64,000 nt of DNA from contig JAHDLB010000006.1 of the NCBI GenBank assembly GCA_018432315.1, positions 163,719-227,718 on the forward strand. Direction: 5' to 3'. Made by a program: the position numbers and the translations under genes. This stretch comes from Anaerolineae bacterium (GTDB taxonomy: Bacteria; Chloroflexota; Anaerolineae; Aggregatilineales; Aggregatilineaceae). Shown piece after piece: positions 1-11,512 of this stretch (its first letter is position 1; each line of letters starts with the position of its first letter). A model generated the notes under the pieces. The model did no database searches and was not told the DNA's origin. It saw nothing but the letters and a program-made list of their open reading frames with translations.

Positions 1-2223
<2,223 letters not shown>

Positions 2224-4332
2224 CTAGCGGAAGGCGCCCATCCGCCCCGACGACTCGTACAGCATGATCTCGGCGATCCGGGTCCGTGCGCCGTCAGCCC
2301 GCGGCAGTACTGCCTGCGCGATCTCCAGCCGGCTCGCCAGGCTGCTGCCGATCTCCAGGCTGGCGGACAGTCTCTCCCTGGCGCCCGGATCGAACGCCTC
2401 GCCGACCAGATCGACCTCCGCGCCGTGCTCGTCGAGTGCGGTCAGGGCATACTCCGACGCCTGCTCGACCGCGAACGTGACGCCCACCCCGCCCACCGGC
2501 CCGCGCTCCGACGACACGATCAGGCCGCCGTCGGTGCACTGCGCGGGATCGGCGGGCTTGCCCGTGCTCATGAAGACGCCGTCCGGCTCGACGATAATCC
2601 ACGGCACAGCGTCCTCGCATCCCGGCGCGTCCGGCGGCACCGCCTCCCAGGCCAAACCCCACGGAGCAAACACCGACTCGGCCAGCGGCGCCGATTCGTC
2701 GAACGTGACGCCATTCGGCATCGCCTCCAGGTTCAACACCAGCGGCGCGCTGCTCGTGACGACCGGATTTCGCAGGATATTGTTGAACTCGTCGGTTTCG
2801 GGCACCGCGCTCGTCACGTCCACGCGCAGCTCGGACACGAAAGCGCCCCACCACGTGTAATAGAACGGGATGAAGAGTGTCTCTGTGCTCCCCGGTCCCA
2901 GGCCGGTGATCTCGCCCACCACGCTCGGCGTGCTGTCGAGCACGTCCTCGCGGAATTCATATTCAAACGGCCCGATCTCGCGCTCGCCCGTGTTGCTGAT
3001 CTTCACGATGACCGCGACCCGCTCGCCCGGTATCGGGCGCGAAGGGATCACGTCGATCTCGTCGATCGTGATGTCGACATCGGGCACCGCTGGCCCATCC
3101 GGCTCGTTGCCGGTCACCAGCAGGTAAATCAGCACGACCAGCGCAACGGCCACCGCCGCCACGCCCAGCGCCACGCCGGCCCGCCACCACGACACGCGCC
3201 GCGGCGGGCTCTCCGCCGCCTGCCGGACGTCGAACAGCCGCCCATCCGGGGCGCGCATGAACAGCACCGGCGTCGCCCACTCGATCCCACTGACAGCGTG
3301 ACTCACCGACCGGCGCGCCTCGGACACCGCCGCATCGACCGGCAGCCCATCCGCCACAGCACGGTACAGTTCCTCCGAGAACACGCGCGCCGCCTGCTCG
3401 CTAATCGTGAACTGCATCGCCACCACCGCCGGAATCCCGCGCGCGACCAGGCTGCTCGAAATCCCGGCGAACGGATCGTCGCGGCGCTCGACCGCGCTCT
3501 GGCACGAGTTCAGCACGACGAGGCGGATCGTGTTCTCCTCGCTCAGCTCGCGCGCCAGGTCTTCGCCGCCCACGGGAAAGGCCGTGTTCTCGCCGAGCGA
3601 GTCTTCGAGCACCAGCCGCCCCTGGCCCGAAACGGGATCGAACGTGCTGTGGCCGATGTAGTGGAAGACGTGATACTCGTCCCCGCGCAGCACCTGCTGC
3701 AGCGTGCGGAGCGAGGCATCCTCCAGCCGCTCGACCTCCACCAGCCCGCGGGCGCGCAGTCGCTCCGTGGCCGCCAGCAGATTGGCCCATTCTCCTTCCA
3801 CGTCCACCGGCGGCATGTCTGCCGGGGCCGATACCAGCACCAGCACCCGCAGCGGGGGCGTGAACGCCGGGCGCGACCGGATCACCAGCCGGCGTGGGTA
3901 GCGGACCAGCGGCGTCGCCCGCGACAGGGCGAGGTAATCCACCGCCGGATCGCGCAGGAACTCCCACGGCAGCGACGCCAGCGCTCCCGCGCGGTCCAGC
4001 GACAGCTTGACGCGCAGCCCCTGCGCCGTCCGCGCGCGATCGCGGCTGGAGAAATAGACGGTGTACACTGGGCCGGCGAACACCGTCCGGAACAACGTCT
4101 CGCCGAACGTCCGGGCCTGGCGCGCGCGCTCGGCTTCGGATACGCTAATCTGCCCGCTCAAGATTCCCAGCACGCGGGACAGTTCGTCATCAGAAAAAGG
4201 CAGCGTGAATTCATGCGACACGTCGGGCTGGCTGTCGCCCAACGGCATATCCTCCACGCTGGCCCGGTAGCGCCCACCGCCAAGTTCAACGATAGCGAGT
4301 TCGAAGTCGAGATAGACTGGCGTTGCGCTCAT
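2224..4332 (-). CDS. CHAT-domain cysteine protease with one membrane helix and a CARDB-like exterior domain
   Basis: 702 residues. An N-terminal beta-rich region (about 1-110) leads into a CHAT (caspase-like) peptidase domain with the catalytic pair intact: His228 in YIGHS and Cys277 in VLNSCQSA. A basic stretch and a single hydrophobic helix follow (about 385-406). The C-terminal part (about 415-530) resembles a CARDB/Ig-like domain, then a further beta-rich module. The protease should therefore be cytoplasmic and the C-terminus outside. Start ATG 4332 has AAGGG 8 nt upstream. It lies 83 bp downstream of the coiled-coil/zinc-ribbon gene on the same strand, so the two probably form one transcript. 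CHAT proteases in other bacteria act in cell-death and defence pathways; that role here is inference. Confidence 0.85.
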   Translation of the reverse strand: MSATPVYLDFELAIVELGGGRYRASVEDMPLGDSQPDVSHEFTLPFSDDELSRVLGILSGQISVSEAERARQARTFGETLFRTVFAGPVYTVYFSSRDRARTAQGLRVKLSLDRAGALASLPWEFLRDPAVDYLALSRATPLVRYPRRLVIRSRPAFTPPLRVLVLVSAPADMPPVDVEGEWANLLAATERLRARGLVEVERLEDASLRTLQQVLRGDEYHVFHYIGHSTFDPVSGQGRLVLEDSLGENTAFPVGGEDLARELSEENTIRLVVLNSCQSAVERRDDPFAGISSSLVARGIPAVVAMQFTISEQAARVFSEELYRAVADGLPVDAAVSEARRSVSHAVSGIEWATPVLFMRAPDGRLFDVRQAAESPPRRVSWWRAGVALGVAAVAVALVVLIYLLVTGNEPDGPAVPDVDITIDEIDVIPSRPIPGERVAVIVKISNTGEREIGPFEYEFREDVLDSTPSVVGEITGLGPGSTETLFIPFYYTWWGAFVSELRVDVTSAVPETDEFNNILRNPVVTSSAPLVLNLEAMPNGVTFDESAPLAESVFAPWGLAWEAVPPDAPGCEDAVPWIIVEPDGVFMSTGKPADPAQCTDGGLIVSSERGPVGGVGVTFAVEQASEYALTALDEHGAEVDLVGEAFDPGARERLSASLEIGSSLASRLEIAQAVLPRADGARTRIAEIMLYESSGRMGAFR

Positions 4333-4415
4333 ACGTTTGGCCCTTCATCTAGCTTCAGGCAGTCCCGAACAACCTCCCCACCCACCCCGGTGAACCACCT
4401 CAGCCCGCCACGTCA

Positions 4416-5456
4416 TCAGATACGGATCACCGTCCCGCAGTATTCGCAAGCGATCTCGGTCATGCCGCGCGCCAGCGGCGGCAGCACGGCGCCGCAGGTG
4501 GTGCACGCGGTTGGCGCGGCGCTCACCTTTTCGACCAGCGTCTCGTCGACCGGGATCGCTCGCTCGCGCTCGATCTCGCCGGTGATCACGCGGTTCAACT
4601 GCTGGACGTACCACTTCGAGTCCACCCCACTCTTGACTTCGACGGTGAGATCGGCATAGTCGCCCGCGCTCAGCTTCAGGTGGACCAGGTCCTTCCGGCC
4701 AAACAGCCCCTTGTCCTCGGCCACTGCTTCCGAGATCGCGCCCACCGGCACGTCCCACAAGAGGCTCTGCACCTTCTCCCCGCCAAACCCAAACCGCCCG
4801 CCGACCTTCTCCTTCTGCTCGAAGATCAGCCGCTGGTCGGTCAGGTACAGCACGCCATCGGGGTCCTCTTTGCCCTTCCCCGTGGCGACCCACTCGGCCT
4901 CCACCGCCAGGACGATACACTCTGTCGGGTTCCAGCTCGCCGTGGATTCATCGACCAGGGCCAGGTAGCGTTTGATCTGCACCAGTTGCGATTTCGTCTG
5001 CTGCACGTTTTGGGGCACCTGCCCGTACATCCCCTCGACCCGCTTGCGCGCCGAATCGGCGGCGGTTTCGAGCTCGCCAATCGCCCGCTCGATTTGCTCG
5101 GCGACGATCTCGCGCCCCTGCCCGCTCCAGCGCGCTTCGAGCTTCTTCCACAGGGTACCGATCGCCTCGAACTGCTCCTGCACCCGCGCGATCTCCTCGG
5201 TGGCCGCCCGGTTGACCTGCTGCCGCACCTCGCCCCACTGCTCGGCCAGCACCTCGACTTTGCGCTCCAGGTAACCGGCGAATGCGTAGCCGCGCGCCCG
5301 GATCTGCTCGATCTCGCCCGGCAGTCCCGCGATCTCCGTCGCGGTGTCGCCCAGCTTGCGGGTGACGTCCTCCATGCCGATCTTGCCCTGCAACTGCGTG
5401 TATCGCGTGCGCAGCTTCTCGATTCGTTCTTCCCAGGTCGGTTGTTGCGAGCTCAT
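4416..5456 (-). CDS. Coiled-coil protein with GRAM/PH-like domain and C-terminal zinc ribbon
   Basis: 346 residues, soluble, no signal peptide. Residues 1-165 are heptad-rich and predict long coiled coils. A middle block of about 180-295 (DGVLYLTDQRLIFEQKEK, then KWYVQQLNRVI) has the look of bacterial GRAM/PH-like domains. The C-terminus has a zinc ribbon with C318/C321 and C337/C340. Start ATG 5456 has AAGGAG about 10 nt upstream. It is the upstream partner of the CHAT protease gene (83-bp gap) and has its own promoter after the prfB terminator. I cannot assign a function; a scaffold or sensor for the CHAT protein is a guess from linkage. Confidence 0.75.
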   Translation of the reverse strand: MSSQQPTWEERIEKLRTRYTQLQGKIGMEDVTRKLGDTATEIAGLPGEIEQIRARGYAFAGYLERKVEVLAEQWGEVRQQVNRAATEEIARVQEQFEAIGTLWKKLEARWSGQGREIVAEQIERAIGELETAADSARKRVEGMYGQVPQNVQQTKSQLVQIKRYLALVDESTASWNPTECIVLAVEAEWVATGKGKEDPDGVLYLTDQRLIFEQKEKVGGRFGFGGEKVQSLLWDVPVGAISEAVAEDKGLFGRKDLVHLKLSAGDYADLTVEVKSGVDSKWYVQQLNRVITGEIERERAIPVDETLVEKVSAAPTACTTCGAVLPPLARGMTEIACEYCGTVIRI

Positions 5457-5505
5457 ACCCTACACTCCTTGAATACGCGTCGCAGGCACTCCCTGCTTGT
5501 GAGGG

Positions 5506-5535
5506 TATATACACTCATTCCGGGTGATAACGCAA
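5506..5535 (-). promoter_or_regulatory. Possible promoter for the coiled-coil/CHAT gene pair
   Basis: On the minus strand TTGCGT (5530-5535) and TATATA (5506-5511) are spaced 18 bp, about 50 nt ahead of ATG 5456. The -35 overlaps the prfB terminator stem by a few bases. The hexamers are imperfect. Confidence 0.4.
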
Positions 5536-5564
5536 CTTCCCGACGGCGTGCAATCGGGAAGTTG
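5533..5564 (-). terminator. Strong hairpin after prfB
   Basis: A perfect 11-bp stem (CAACTTCCCGA / TCGGGAAGTTG) with a 10-nt loop begins 35 bp after the prfB stop codon. There is no long U-tract, so termination may be weak or factor-assisted. Confidence 0.6.
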
Positions 5565-5598
5565 GGCGAATTTCAGGTGATCGTCGGGACAAAGCCCG

Positions 5599-6700
5599 TC
5601 AGGACGCCTCGGCGCCGACCGTCGCTTGCAGATAGGCTTCCATGAAAGCATCGAGATCGCCTTCCAGCACGGCCTGTGTGTTGCCGGTTTCGTGCCCCGT
5701 GCGCGTATCCTTGACCATCTGGTACGGGTGCAGCACGTACGACCGGATCGCGTTTCCCCAGCCCGCGCTGATGTGTTCGCCCTTCAACTCGGCGAATTCC
5801 TCCTCCTGCTTTTCGCGCTGCAAATCCAGCAGGCGCATCTTGAGCACCTGCATCGCGCGTTCCTTGTTCTGCGACTGGCTGCGCTCGTTCTGGCAACTCA
5901 CCACGATCCCCGTCGGCAGGTGCGTGATCCGGATCGCCGTCTCGTTCTTCTGGACGTTCTGCCCGCCCGCCCCGCTGCTGCGGAACGTGTCAATCTGCAG
6001 GTCCTTGTCCTCGATCACGATGTCGATGTCATCCTGCACGTCGGGCCACACTTCTACCAGGCAGAAAGACGTGTGCCGCCGGTGGGCCGAATCGAACGGG
6101 CTCAGGCGGACCAGCCGGTGAACGCCTCGCTCGGATTTGAGATAACCGTAGACGTAATCACCCTGGATCGACAGCGTGGCGCTCTTGATCCCGGCCTCGT
6201 CGCCGGGCATCTCGTCCACCGTCTCGACCTTGAACCCCCGGCGCTCGGCCCAGCGCAGGTACATGCGCAGCAGCATGGCCGCCCAGTCCTGGGCATCCGT
6301 GCCCCCGGCCCCCGCGTGAATCGCCAGGTAGGCATCTTCGGTATCGTAGTCGCCGCTGAGCTTGGCGCGAAAGGCCAGCCGCTCGATGATCTCTTCGAGG
6401 TGATCGGCTTCCTGGGCGAGGTCCGGCAGCATCTCCTCGTCGCCCATTTCCGACAGTTCGATCGCGTCCCGGACGCGCTGGTCGGTTTCGCGCCAGATCG
6501 TTACCGCGTTCCGCAGCCGCGACAGGCGGCGCATGGCGCGCTGGGCATTTTGTGGATCGTCCCAAAAACCCGGCTGTGCGGAGTCATCTTCCAGGCGCGC
6601 CAGTTCGTCAGACTGTGCCGCCAGGTCAAAGACGCTCCATAAGTTGTTCGACCGTCTCGCGCATTTCGTTCAACCGGCTGAGGACATCTTCCAGACCCAT
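5599..6700 (-). CDS. prfB: Peptide chain release factor 2, with programmed +1 frameshift
   Basis: Releases nascent peptides at UGA and UAA codons. The first 24 codons (from ATG 6700) end at an in-frame TGA at 6628-6626. A +1 shift at CTT-TGA-C joins them to the long frame, giving a 366-residue product, normal for RF2. The main frame carries the RF2 SPF tripeptide (RLSPFDSAHRRH), which recognises stop codons, and the GGQ catalytic motif (SSGAGGQNVQKNE). The ATG shares a base with the ftsY stop (TAATG), so the two are translationally coupled. The internal ATG at 6534 in the main frame is not the real start, because it would remove the N-terminal helices. Confidence 0.97.
6625..6638 (-). promoter_or_regulatory. 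prfB programmed frameshift site
   Basis: The minus strand reads GGAG (6638-6635), 3 nt, then CTT TGA C. This is the classic arrangement of an internal Shine-Dalgarno-like element, the slippery CTT, and a poorly terminating UGAC. Low RF2 favours the shift and hence more RF2, an autoregulatory loop known from E. coli. Fourteen bases reproduce the known spacing exactly. Confidence 0.95.
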
Positions 6701-7617
6701 TATGCTGATTCTCCGTTTCCATTTTCGAAAAGGCTGTCGACGAACGCCGTCGGGTTGAAGAACACGAGATCGTACATCGTTTCACCGATGCCGATATAGT
6801 GCACCGGCAGCCCCAGCTCGCGCTGGATGGCGAACAACATGCCGCCCTTCGCCGTGCTGTCTAGCTTGGTCACCACCACGCCGGTGATGTCGATCGCTTC
6901 CTGGAATTTCTTGGCCTGCGACAGCGCGTTCTGGCCGGTCGTGCCGTCCAGCACCAGCAGCGTTTCGTGCGGCGCGTCCGGCACCACCTTGCGCAGCACA
7001 TCGCGCACTTTCACCAGCTCGGCCATCAGGTTGAAGTTGCTGTGCAGCCGCCCCGCCGTATCGACGATCAACACCTCGGCATGGCGGGCGTGCGCCGCGT
7101 TGACCGCGTCGTAGACCACCGCCGCCGGGTCGCTGTTCGGCTGCCCCGCGATCACCGGGACGCCGGCGCGCTCGCCCCACAGCTTGAGCTGGTCGATCGC
7201 CGCCGCGCGAAACGTGTCGCCCGCCGCCAGGATCACCTTGCGGTTGTTCAGGCGCATGCGGTACGCCATCTTGCCGATCGATGTCGTCTTGCCAGAGCCG
7301 TTCACCCCGGCCACCAGCACCACCGACAGCTCGCGCCCGCTCAGGTTCAGCGGTGTCGGCTCGATGAGCAGCCCGCGCAGTTCTTCCTTCAGCGCCTCGA
7401 TGAGCTGCTCCTGCCGGGTGATCCCCTCGCTCCGGACGCGACTCCGCATTCGATCCAACAGGCTCATCGTCGTCGGCACGCCGACATCCGCCTGGACCAG
7501 CAGCGCCTCGATATCTTCCCATGTATCGTCGTCAATCTCGGTCGCGCCGAACATGTTGGCGATGCGGCCAAAAAACGATTGGCGCGTCCGGCTCAACCCT
7601 GAACGTAATGATGCCAC
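6700..7617 (-). CDS. ftsY: Signal recognition particle receptor FtsY
   Basis: SRP receptor GTPase that docks ribosome-SRP complexes at the membrane. 305 residues from GTG 7617, preceded by AAGGG about 9 nt upstream. An ATG at 7695 in the same frame lies upstream of the promoter and is rejected. After a short N domain come the SRP-GTPase motifs: VNGSGKTTSIGK (G1), AGDTFRAAA, DTAGRLHSN (G3) and TKLDSTAKGG (G4). The acidic A domain of E. coli FtsY is absent, as in many bacteria. It forms an operon with prfB. Confidence 0.96.
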   Translation of the reverse strand: MASLRSGLSRTRQSFFGRIANMFGATEIDDDTWEDIEALLVQADVGVPTTMSLLDRMRSRVRSEGITRQEQLIEALKEELRGLLIEPTPLNLSGRELSVVLVAGVNGSGKTTSIGKMAYRMRLNNRKVILAAGDTFRAAAIDQLKLWGERAGVPVIAGQPNSDPAAVVYDAVNAAHARHAEVLIVDTAGRLHSNFNLMAELVKVRDVLRKVVPDAPHETLLVLDGTTGQNALSQAKKFQEAIDITGVVVTKLDSTAKGGMLFAIQRELGLPVHYIGIGETMYDLVFFNPTAFVDSLFENGNGESA

Positions 7618-7666
7618 GCTATCTGTCCCTTTGTGTCGTGAAAGCACTCGCTTCGAACCGCCGGAG

Positions 7667-7695
7667 AGTATAGTGATTCGCCGGACGCTCTGCAA
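7667..7695 (-). promoter_or_regulatory. Promoter for ftsY-prfB
   Basis: TTGCAG (7690-7695), 17-bp spacer and TATACT (7667-7672) on the minus strand. Transcription would begin near 7660, about 43 nt before the GTG start, which is also why that start is preferred. Confidence 0.7.
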
Positions 7696-7724
7696 CTGAT
7701 ATGTTCAAGCCAGCGCGATTAAGT

Positions 7725-7730
7725 TATACT
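7725..7730 (+). promoter_or_regulatory. Possible -10 element for lepA
   Basis: A TATACT hexamer lies 53 bp before the lepA ATG, divergent from the ftsY promoter. The -35 region is unremarkable, so this is tentative. Confidence 0.35.
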
Positions 7731-7782
7731 AAACTTAGCCCAACACATTCAATGTTCACTCGTAACCATTTGGCTGACATAG

Positions 7783-9588
7783 ATGGAAATCTCCAAAATC
7801 CGAAATTTCTCGATCATCGCCCATATCGATCACGGCAAGAGCACGCTCGCCGACCGCCTGCTCCAGTTGACCGGGACCATCAGCGAGCGCGACATGCAAG
7901 AGCAGGTGCTCGATGCGATGGACCTCGAACGCGAGCGCGGCGTCACGATCAAAGCGTCCGCGGTGCGCATGCAGTACGCCGCGCAAGACGGCGAAACCTA
8001 CGAAATGAACCTGATCGACACGCCCGGCCACGTTGATTTTTCATACGAGGTCAGCCGGGCTCTCCAGGCGTGCGAAGGCGCGCTGCTGGTCGTCGACAGC
8101 ACCCAGGGCATCGAAGCCCAGACGCTCGCCAATCTCTACATGGCGCTGGAACAGGACCTTGAGATCATCGCCGTCGTCAACAAGACCGACCTGCCCGCCG
8201 CGCGCCCGGACGAGATCGCCCAGGAGATCGAGGACCTGATCGGCCTCGATGCCGCCGACGTCCTCCAGGTGAGCGCGAAAACCGGCGCCAACGTGGACCG
8301 CATTCTCGAAGCCATCGTCCGCAAGATTCCGCCGCCCAAGGGCGATCCTGATGCCCCGGCGCGCGCCCTGATCTTCGACAGCCACTACGACGCTTATAAG
8401 GGCGTCATCGCCTACGTGCGCGTGGTCGATGGCACCATCACCAAAGCCGACACGCTGCGCCTGATGGCCTCGCGCGCCGAGATTCTCCCGGTCGAGATCG
8501 GGATCTTCAACCCGAACATGCAGCCCATCGACTCGCTGTCGGTGGGCGAAGTGGGCTACATCGCCACCGGGCTGAAAACCGTCCGCGAGTGCCGCGTCGG
8601 CGACACGGTTACTGTAGCCGGACACGGCGCGCAAAAGCCGCTGCCGGGGTACAAACAGGCCAAGCCGATGGTCTTCGCCGGGTTCTACCCCTCCGACAAT
8701 GACGACTATGACGATCTGCGCGACGCGCTGGAAAAACTCCAGCTCAACGACGCCTCGCTGATCTACGAACCGGAGACGTCGCAAGCGCTCAATTTTGGCT
8801 TTCGCGTCGGCTTCCTCGGCCTGTTCCACATGGAGATCGTGCAGGAACGGCTGGAGCGCGAATACGACCTGGACATTCTGGCGACAGCCCCCAGCGTGGA
8901 GTACCAGGTCGTGCTGCACGATGGCGAGGTCCTCAACATTCACTCACCATCCGACCTGCCCGATCCCAGCACGATCAGCGAGATCCGCGAGCCATGGATG
9001 GCGATCGAAATCTTCACGCCCGAAGACTACATCGGCCCGATCATGGACCTCGTCACCAAGAAGCGCGGCGAATACGTCAGCATGGACTACCTCGACAGCA
9101 AACGCGTTCAGCTCAAGTACAAGATCCCGCTCGCCGAGTTGATCGTCGATTTCTACGACCGGCTCAAGTCCGGCACCAAAGGCTACGCCAGCCTCGACTA
9201 TCACTTCGATTCCTACCGTCCCGAAAAGCTGGTTAAACTGGATGTGCTCGTCAACAAGCACCCGGTCGACGCGCTGGCGATGATCGTCCACGAAGATGAG
9301 GCTTATCGCAAAGGGACGCGCCTGGTATCCAAGCTCAAGCGGCTCATCCCGCGTCAATTGTACGAAGTCCCCATTCAGGCCGCCGTTGGCAAAACCGTGA
9401 TCAGCCGGGCGAACGTCAAAGCCCTGCGCAAGGATGTGCTCGCCAAGTGCTATGGCGGGGACGTCACCCGCAAGAAGAAGCTTCTTGAAAAACAGAAGAA
9501 AGGGAAGAAGCGCCTAAAGATGATCGGGAATGTCGAGGTTCCCCAGGAAGCGTTCATGGCAGTTCTCAGGCTGGATGACGATGGTTAA
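7783..9588 (+). CDS. lepA: Translation elongation factor 4 (back-translocase)
   Basis: Ribosome-bound GTPase of the LepA/EF4 family. 601 residues, the usual length. GTPase motifs are [14 protein letters not shown] (G1), DTPGHVDF (G3), NKTDLP (G4) and VSAKTG (G5). Further on are the EF-G-like domain ([20 protein letters not shown]) and the LepA-specific basic C-terminus ([22 protein letters not shown]), which reads through to the end. The ATG at 7783 has no strong Shine-Dalgarno sequence. It is divergent from ftsY, and the following GNAT gene overlaps its last codons. Confidence 0.98.
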   Translation: MEISKIRNFSIIAHIDHGKSTLADRLLQLTGTISERDMQEQVLDAMDLERERGVTIKASAVRMQYAAQDGETYEMNLIDTPGHVDFSYEVSRALQACEGALLVVDSTQGIEAQTLANLYMALEQDLEIIAVVNKTDLPAARPDEIAQEIEDLIGLDAADVLQVSAKTGANVDRILEAIVRKIPPPKGDPDAPARALIFDSHYDAYKGVIAYVRVVDGTITKADTLRLMASRAEILPVEIGIFNPNMQPIDSLSVGEVGYIATGLKTVRECRVGDTVTVAGHGAQKPLPGYKQAKPMVFAGFYPSDNDDYDDLRDALEKLQLNDASLIYEPETSQALNFGFRVGFLGLFHMEIVQERLEREYDLDILATAPSVEYQVVLHDGEVLNIHSPSDLPDPSTISEIREPWMAIEIFTPEDYIGPIMDLVTKKRGEYVSMDYLDSKRVQLKYKIPLAELIVDFYDRLKSGTKGYASLDYHFDSYRPEKLVKLDVLVNKHPVDALAMIVHEDEAYRKGTRLVSKLKRLIPRQLYEVPIQAAVGKTVISRANVKALRKDVLAKCYGGDVTRKKKLLEKQKKGKKRLKMIGNVEVPQEAFMAVLRLDDDG

Positions 9589-10165
9589 CGGAACACAGAC
9601 CAAATGCCCGCCGGTCCCGCAGCGAGTGGTCACCGAGCGCCTTATCATCAGGCCGTCCGCCCGGTCCGATGCGCCTTACCTGCGCCGGTGGTGGAATGAC
9701 CCCACCGTCATGGGCCCCGGCGGTAACATGGACGGGATGCAGTACGACGATGCCGACATGGAGGATTGGTTCCGCCGCTATTCCGACGGGCAGGACTACG
9801 CGACTCATTTCGTAATCTGCCGGCGCGATCCCGGCGAAACACCCATCGGCGAGTTCTACATCGCCTATGACGACCGCCCCGGCTGCGTGGGTTTTGCGCT
9901 GGTCATCGGCGAAAAAGACCTGTGGGGCCAGGGGTTCGGGCGCGAGGCGCTGCGCGGGTACGCCGCCGCGCTGTTCGCTTCCAACTGCTGCGGCGCGATG
10001 CGCATGGACATTCGCCGGGACAACGTTCGGGCTATCCGGTTGTGCGAGAGCGTCGGCTTCGAGGTCGAGCATATCTGGGCTAACGGCCAGTTCCAGACCA
10101 TGATCCTGACTCAGGATGCCTTCGAGAGACTCGAAGACTCGCGCTCTGCCGGCGAAACCGGGTAA
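9581..10165 (+). CDS. GNAT-family N-acetyltransferase
   Basis: 194 residues if ATG 9581 is used; ATG 9575 in the same frame is an alternative (196 residues). Acetyl-CoA-dependent transferase of the RimJ/RimL type: it begins [21 protein letters not shown], has the acetyl-CoA loop around [14 protein letters not shown] and the conserved [15 protein letters not shown]-terminal motif. The substrate cannot be predicted. The start overlaps the lepA stop, suggesting co-translation, and a Rho-independent terminator follows. Confidence 0.85.
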   Translation: MVNGTQTKCPPVPQRVVTERLIIRPSARSDAPYLRRWWNDPTVMGPGGNMDGMQYDDADMEDWFRRYSDGQDYATHFVICRRDPGETPIGEFYIAYDDRPGCVGFALVIGEKDLWGQGFGREALRGYAAALFASNCCGAMRMDIRRDNVRAIRLCESVGFEVEHIWANGQFQTMILTQDAFERLEDSRSAGETG

Positions 10166-10187
10166 CCAACCCGACGCTTTCGAGCAG

Positions 10188-10212
10188 CGCCCGCGCCTCG
10201 CCGGGCGTTTTT
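10188..10212 (+). terminator. Rho-independent terminator after the GNAT gene
   Basis: Stem CGCCCG / CGGGCG (10188-10193 / 10202-10207), 8-nt loop, then a run of five T. It separates lepA-GNAT from the MFS gene. Confidence 0.7.
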
Positions 10213-10231
10213 GCCTGTATCAGAAACCGCC

Positions 10232-11494
10232 ATGACCGAATCGCCGTTGAGCCCTCCACCTGTGTCGACGCTCGCGCTGCCGCGCGCGTTTTACGTTTCG
10301 CTGGCGGCTACCGCGCTCTTTGCGTTTGGCCTCACCATCCTCGTCCCCATCATCCCGCTGTACGTCACCGACGAGCTGGGCATGGCCGAACGCTGGATCG
10401 GCACGTCTACGCTGGCGGTGGCGTTCGTGGCCGTCGCCTCGCGCATCCCCGCTGGCGCCCTGTCGGACCGGATCGGGCGGCGCAAGATCATGATCGTGGG
10501 GGCCTACCTGGGGCTGGCCGCCGCCGGGTTGTACCTCGTGAGCCAGCATTTCGCGGTGTTCCTCGTGGCGCGGACGCTCACCGGCGCCAGCCTGGCGCTG
10601 TTCACCACCACGAGCAAAGCCCTGTCGGCGGACCTGTCGCCGCCGCGCCGCCGTGGCGAGGCGCTGGGGATGAACAACGCGGCCTTCTCGCTGGCGACGG
10701 TCGCCAGCCCCTTGCTCAGCGAGGGACTCAAGAACGCAGTGGGCTTTCAGGCCGTGTTCGCCCTCAGCGGGGTCCTCAACGTCCTCGCCCTGCTGATCAC
10801 CTACAGCCTGCCGCGCACCCGCCCGGAGGTAGTCTCCAGCCTGGGCGCGCGGCGCGACACGCTCAGCGCGCTCCACGAGCGCGGCACCTGGGCCAGCCTG
10901 CTCCTCATGGCGGGCCTGGGTGGGGTCCTGGCGTTGATGTTCACCTTCTACCCGTTTTTCTCCGAGCGCAAGGACCTGTTCGCCGACGCGCCCGATGTTC
11001 TGAGCAGCGTCTCGATGGGCCTGGGGCTGAGCATCTGGGCTTTCATGAACACCGTGATCGAGCCGGTCGCGGGCCGCCTGTCGGACCGGATAGGCCGGCT
11101 GCCGGTTGCCGCGCCGGGGCTTGTCTGCGCGGTGCTGGGCGTGCTGGCGCTCAGCCAGGCGAGCGGCACGCTGCCCACCTATCTGGCGATCGTCCTGCTG
11201 GCGAGCGGTTTTGCTGCTGTGTCGTCGGCGGCCAACTCGATCTCGCAGGATGCCGTCGCGCCCACGCTGCGCGGCATGAGCGCGGCCATGATCTACACCA
11301 GCTTCGATCTGTCCGTCGGGGTGAACGCGCAGGTGCTCAGCGCGTTGATCGATGGGACCGATTTTGGCGCGTTCTTCGCGGCCCTCATGGTCGTCGTGAT
11401 CGGTTTCGGCGTGGCCGGGCTCGCCCTCTCGACGCGGCTCGTCGCCTACGAGAAGCGCCTCCCGGCCCCGGAAACCATGCCCAGCGCCGACTAA
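10232..11494 (+). CDS. MFS transporter, probable drug/metabolite exporter
   Basis: 420 residues from ATG 10232. An upstream in-frame TTG at 10211 sits on the terminator and is rejected. About 12 hydrophobic segments are visible. The MFS loop 2-3 signature is present (AGALSDRIGRRKIMIVG) and is echoed in the second half (AGRLSDRIGRLPVAAPG). The pattern fits the DHA1 drug:H+ antiporter branch. The substrate is unknown and there is no adjacent regulator. There is no clear Shine-Dalgarno sequence. Confidence 0.85.
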   Translation: MTESPLSPPPVSTLALPRAFYVSLAATALFAFGLTILVPIIPLYVTDELGMAERWIGTSTLAVAFVAVASRIPAGALSDRIGRRKIMIVGAYLGLAAAGLYLVSQHFAVFLVARTLTGASLALFTTTSKALSADLSPPRRRGEALGMNNAAFSLATVASPLLSEGLKNAVGFQAVFALSGVLNVLALLITYSLPRTRPEVVSSLGARRDTLSALHERGTWASLLLMAGLGGVLALMFTFYPFFSERKDLFADAPDVLSSVSMGLGLSIWAFMNTVIEPVAGRLSDRIGRLPVAAPGLVCAVLGVLALSQASGTLPTYLAIVLLASGFAAVSSAANSISQDAVAPTLRGMSAAMIYTSFDLSVGVNAQVLSALIDGTDFGAFFAALMVVVIGFGVAGLALSTRLVAYEKRLPAPETMPSAD

Positions 11495-11512
11495 TCGCGC
11501 CGCATCCGCCCG

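Noticed and set aside
2224..5456. Calling the CHAT pair a known type III-E/gRAMP-Craspase or gasdermin system
   Set aside because: No CRISPR genes, no gasdermin-like small protein and no TPR-CHAT fusion are present; the partner is a coiled-coil/zinc-ribbon protein.
10211..10231. Upstream TTG start for the MFS gene
   Set aside because: It lies on the T-run of a terminator; ATG 10232 is more plausible.
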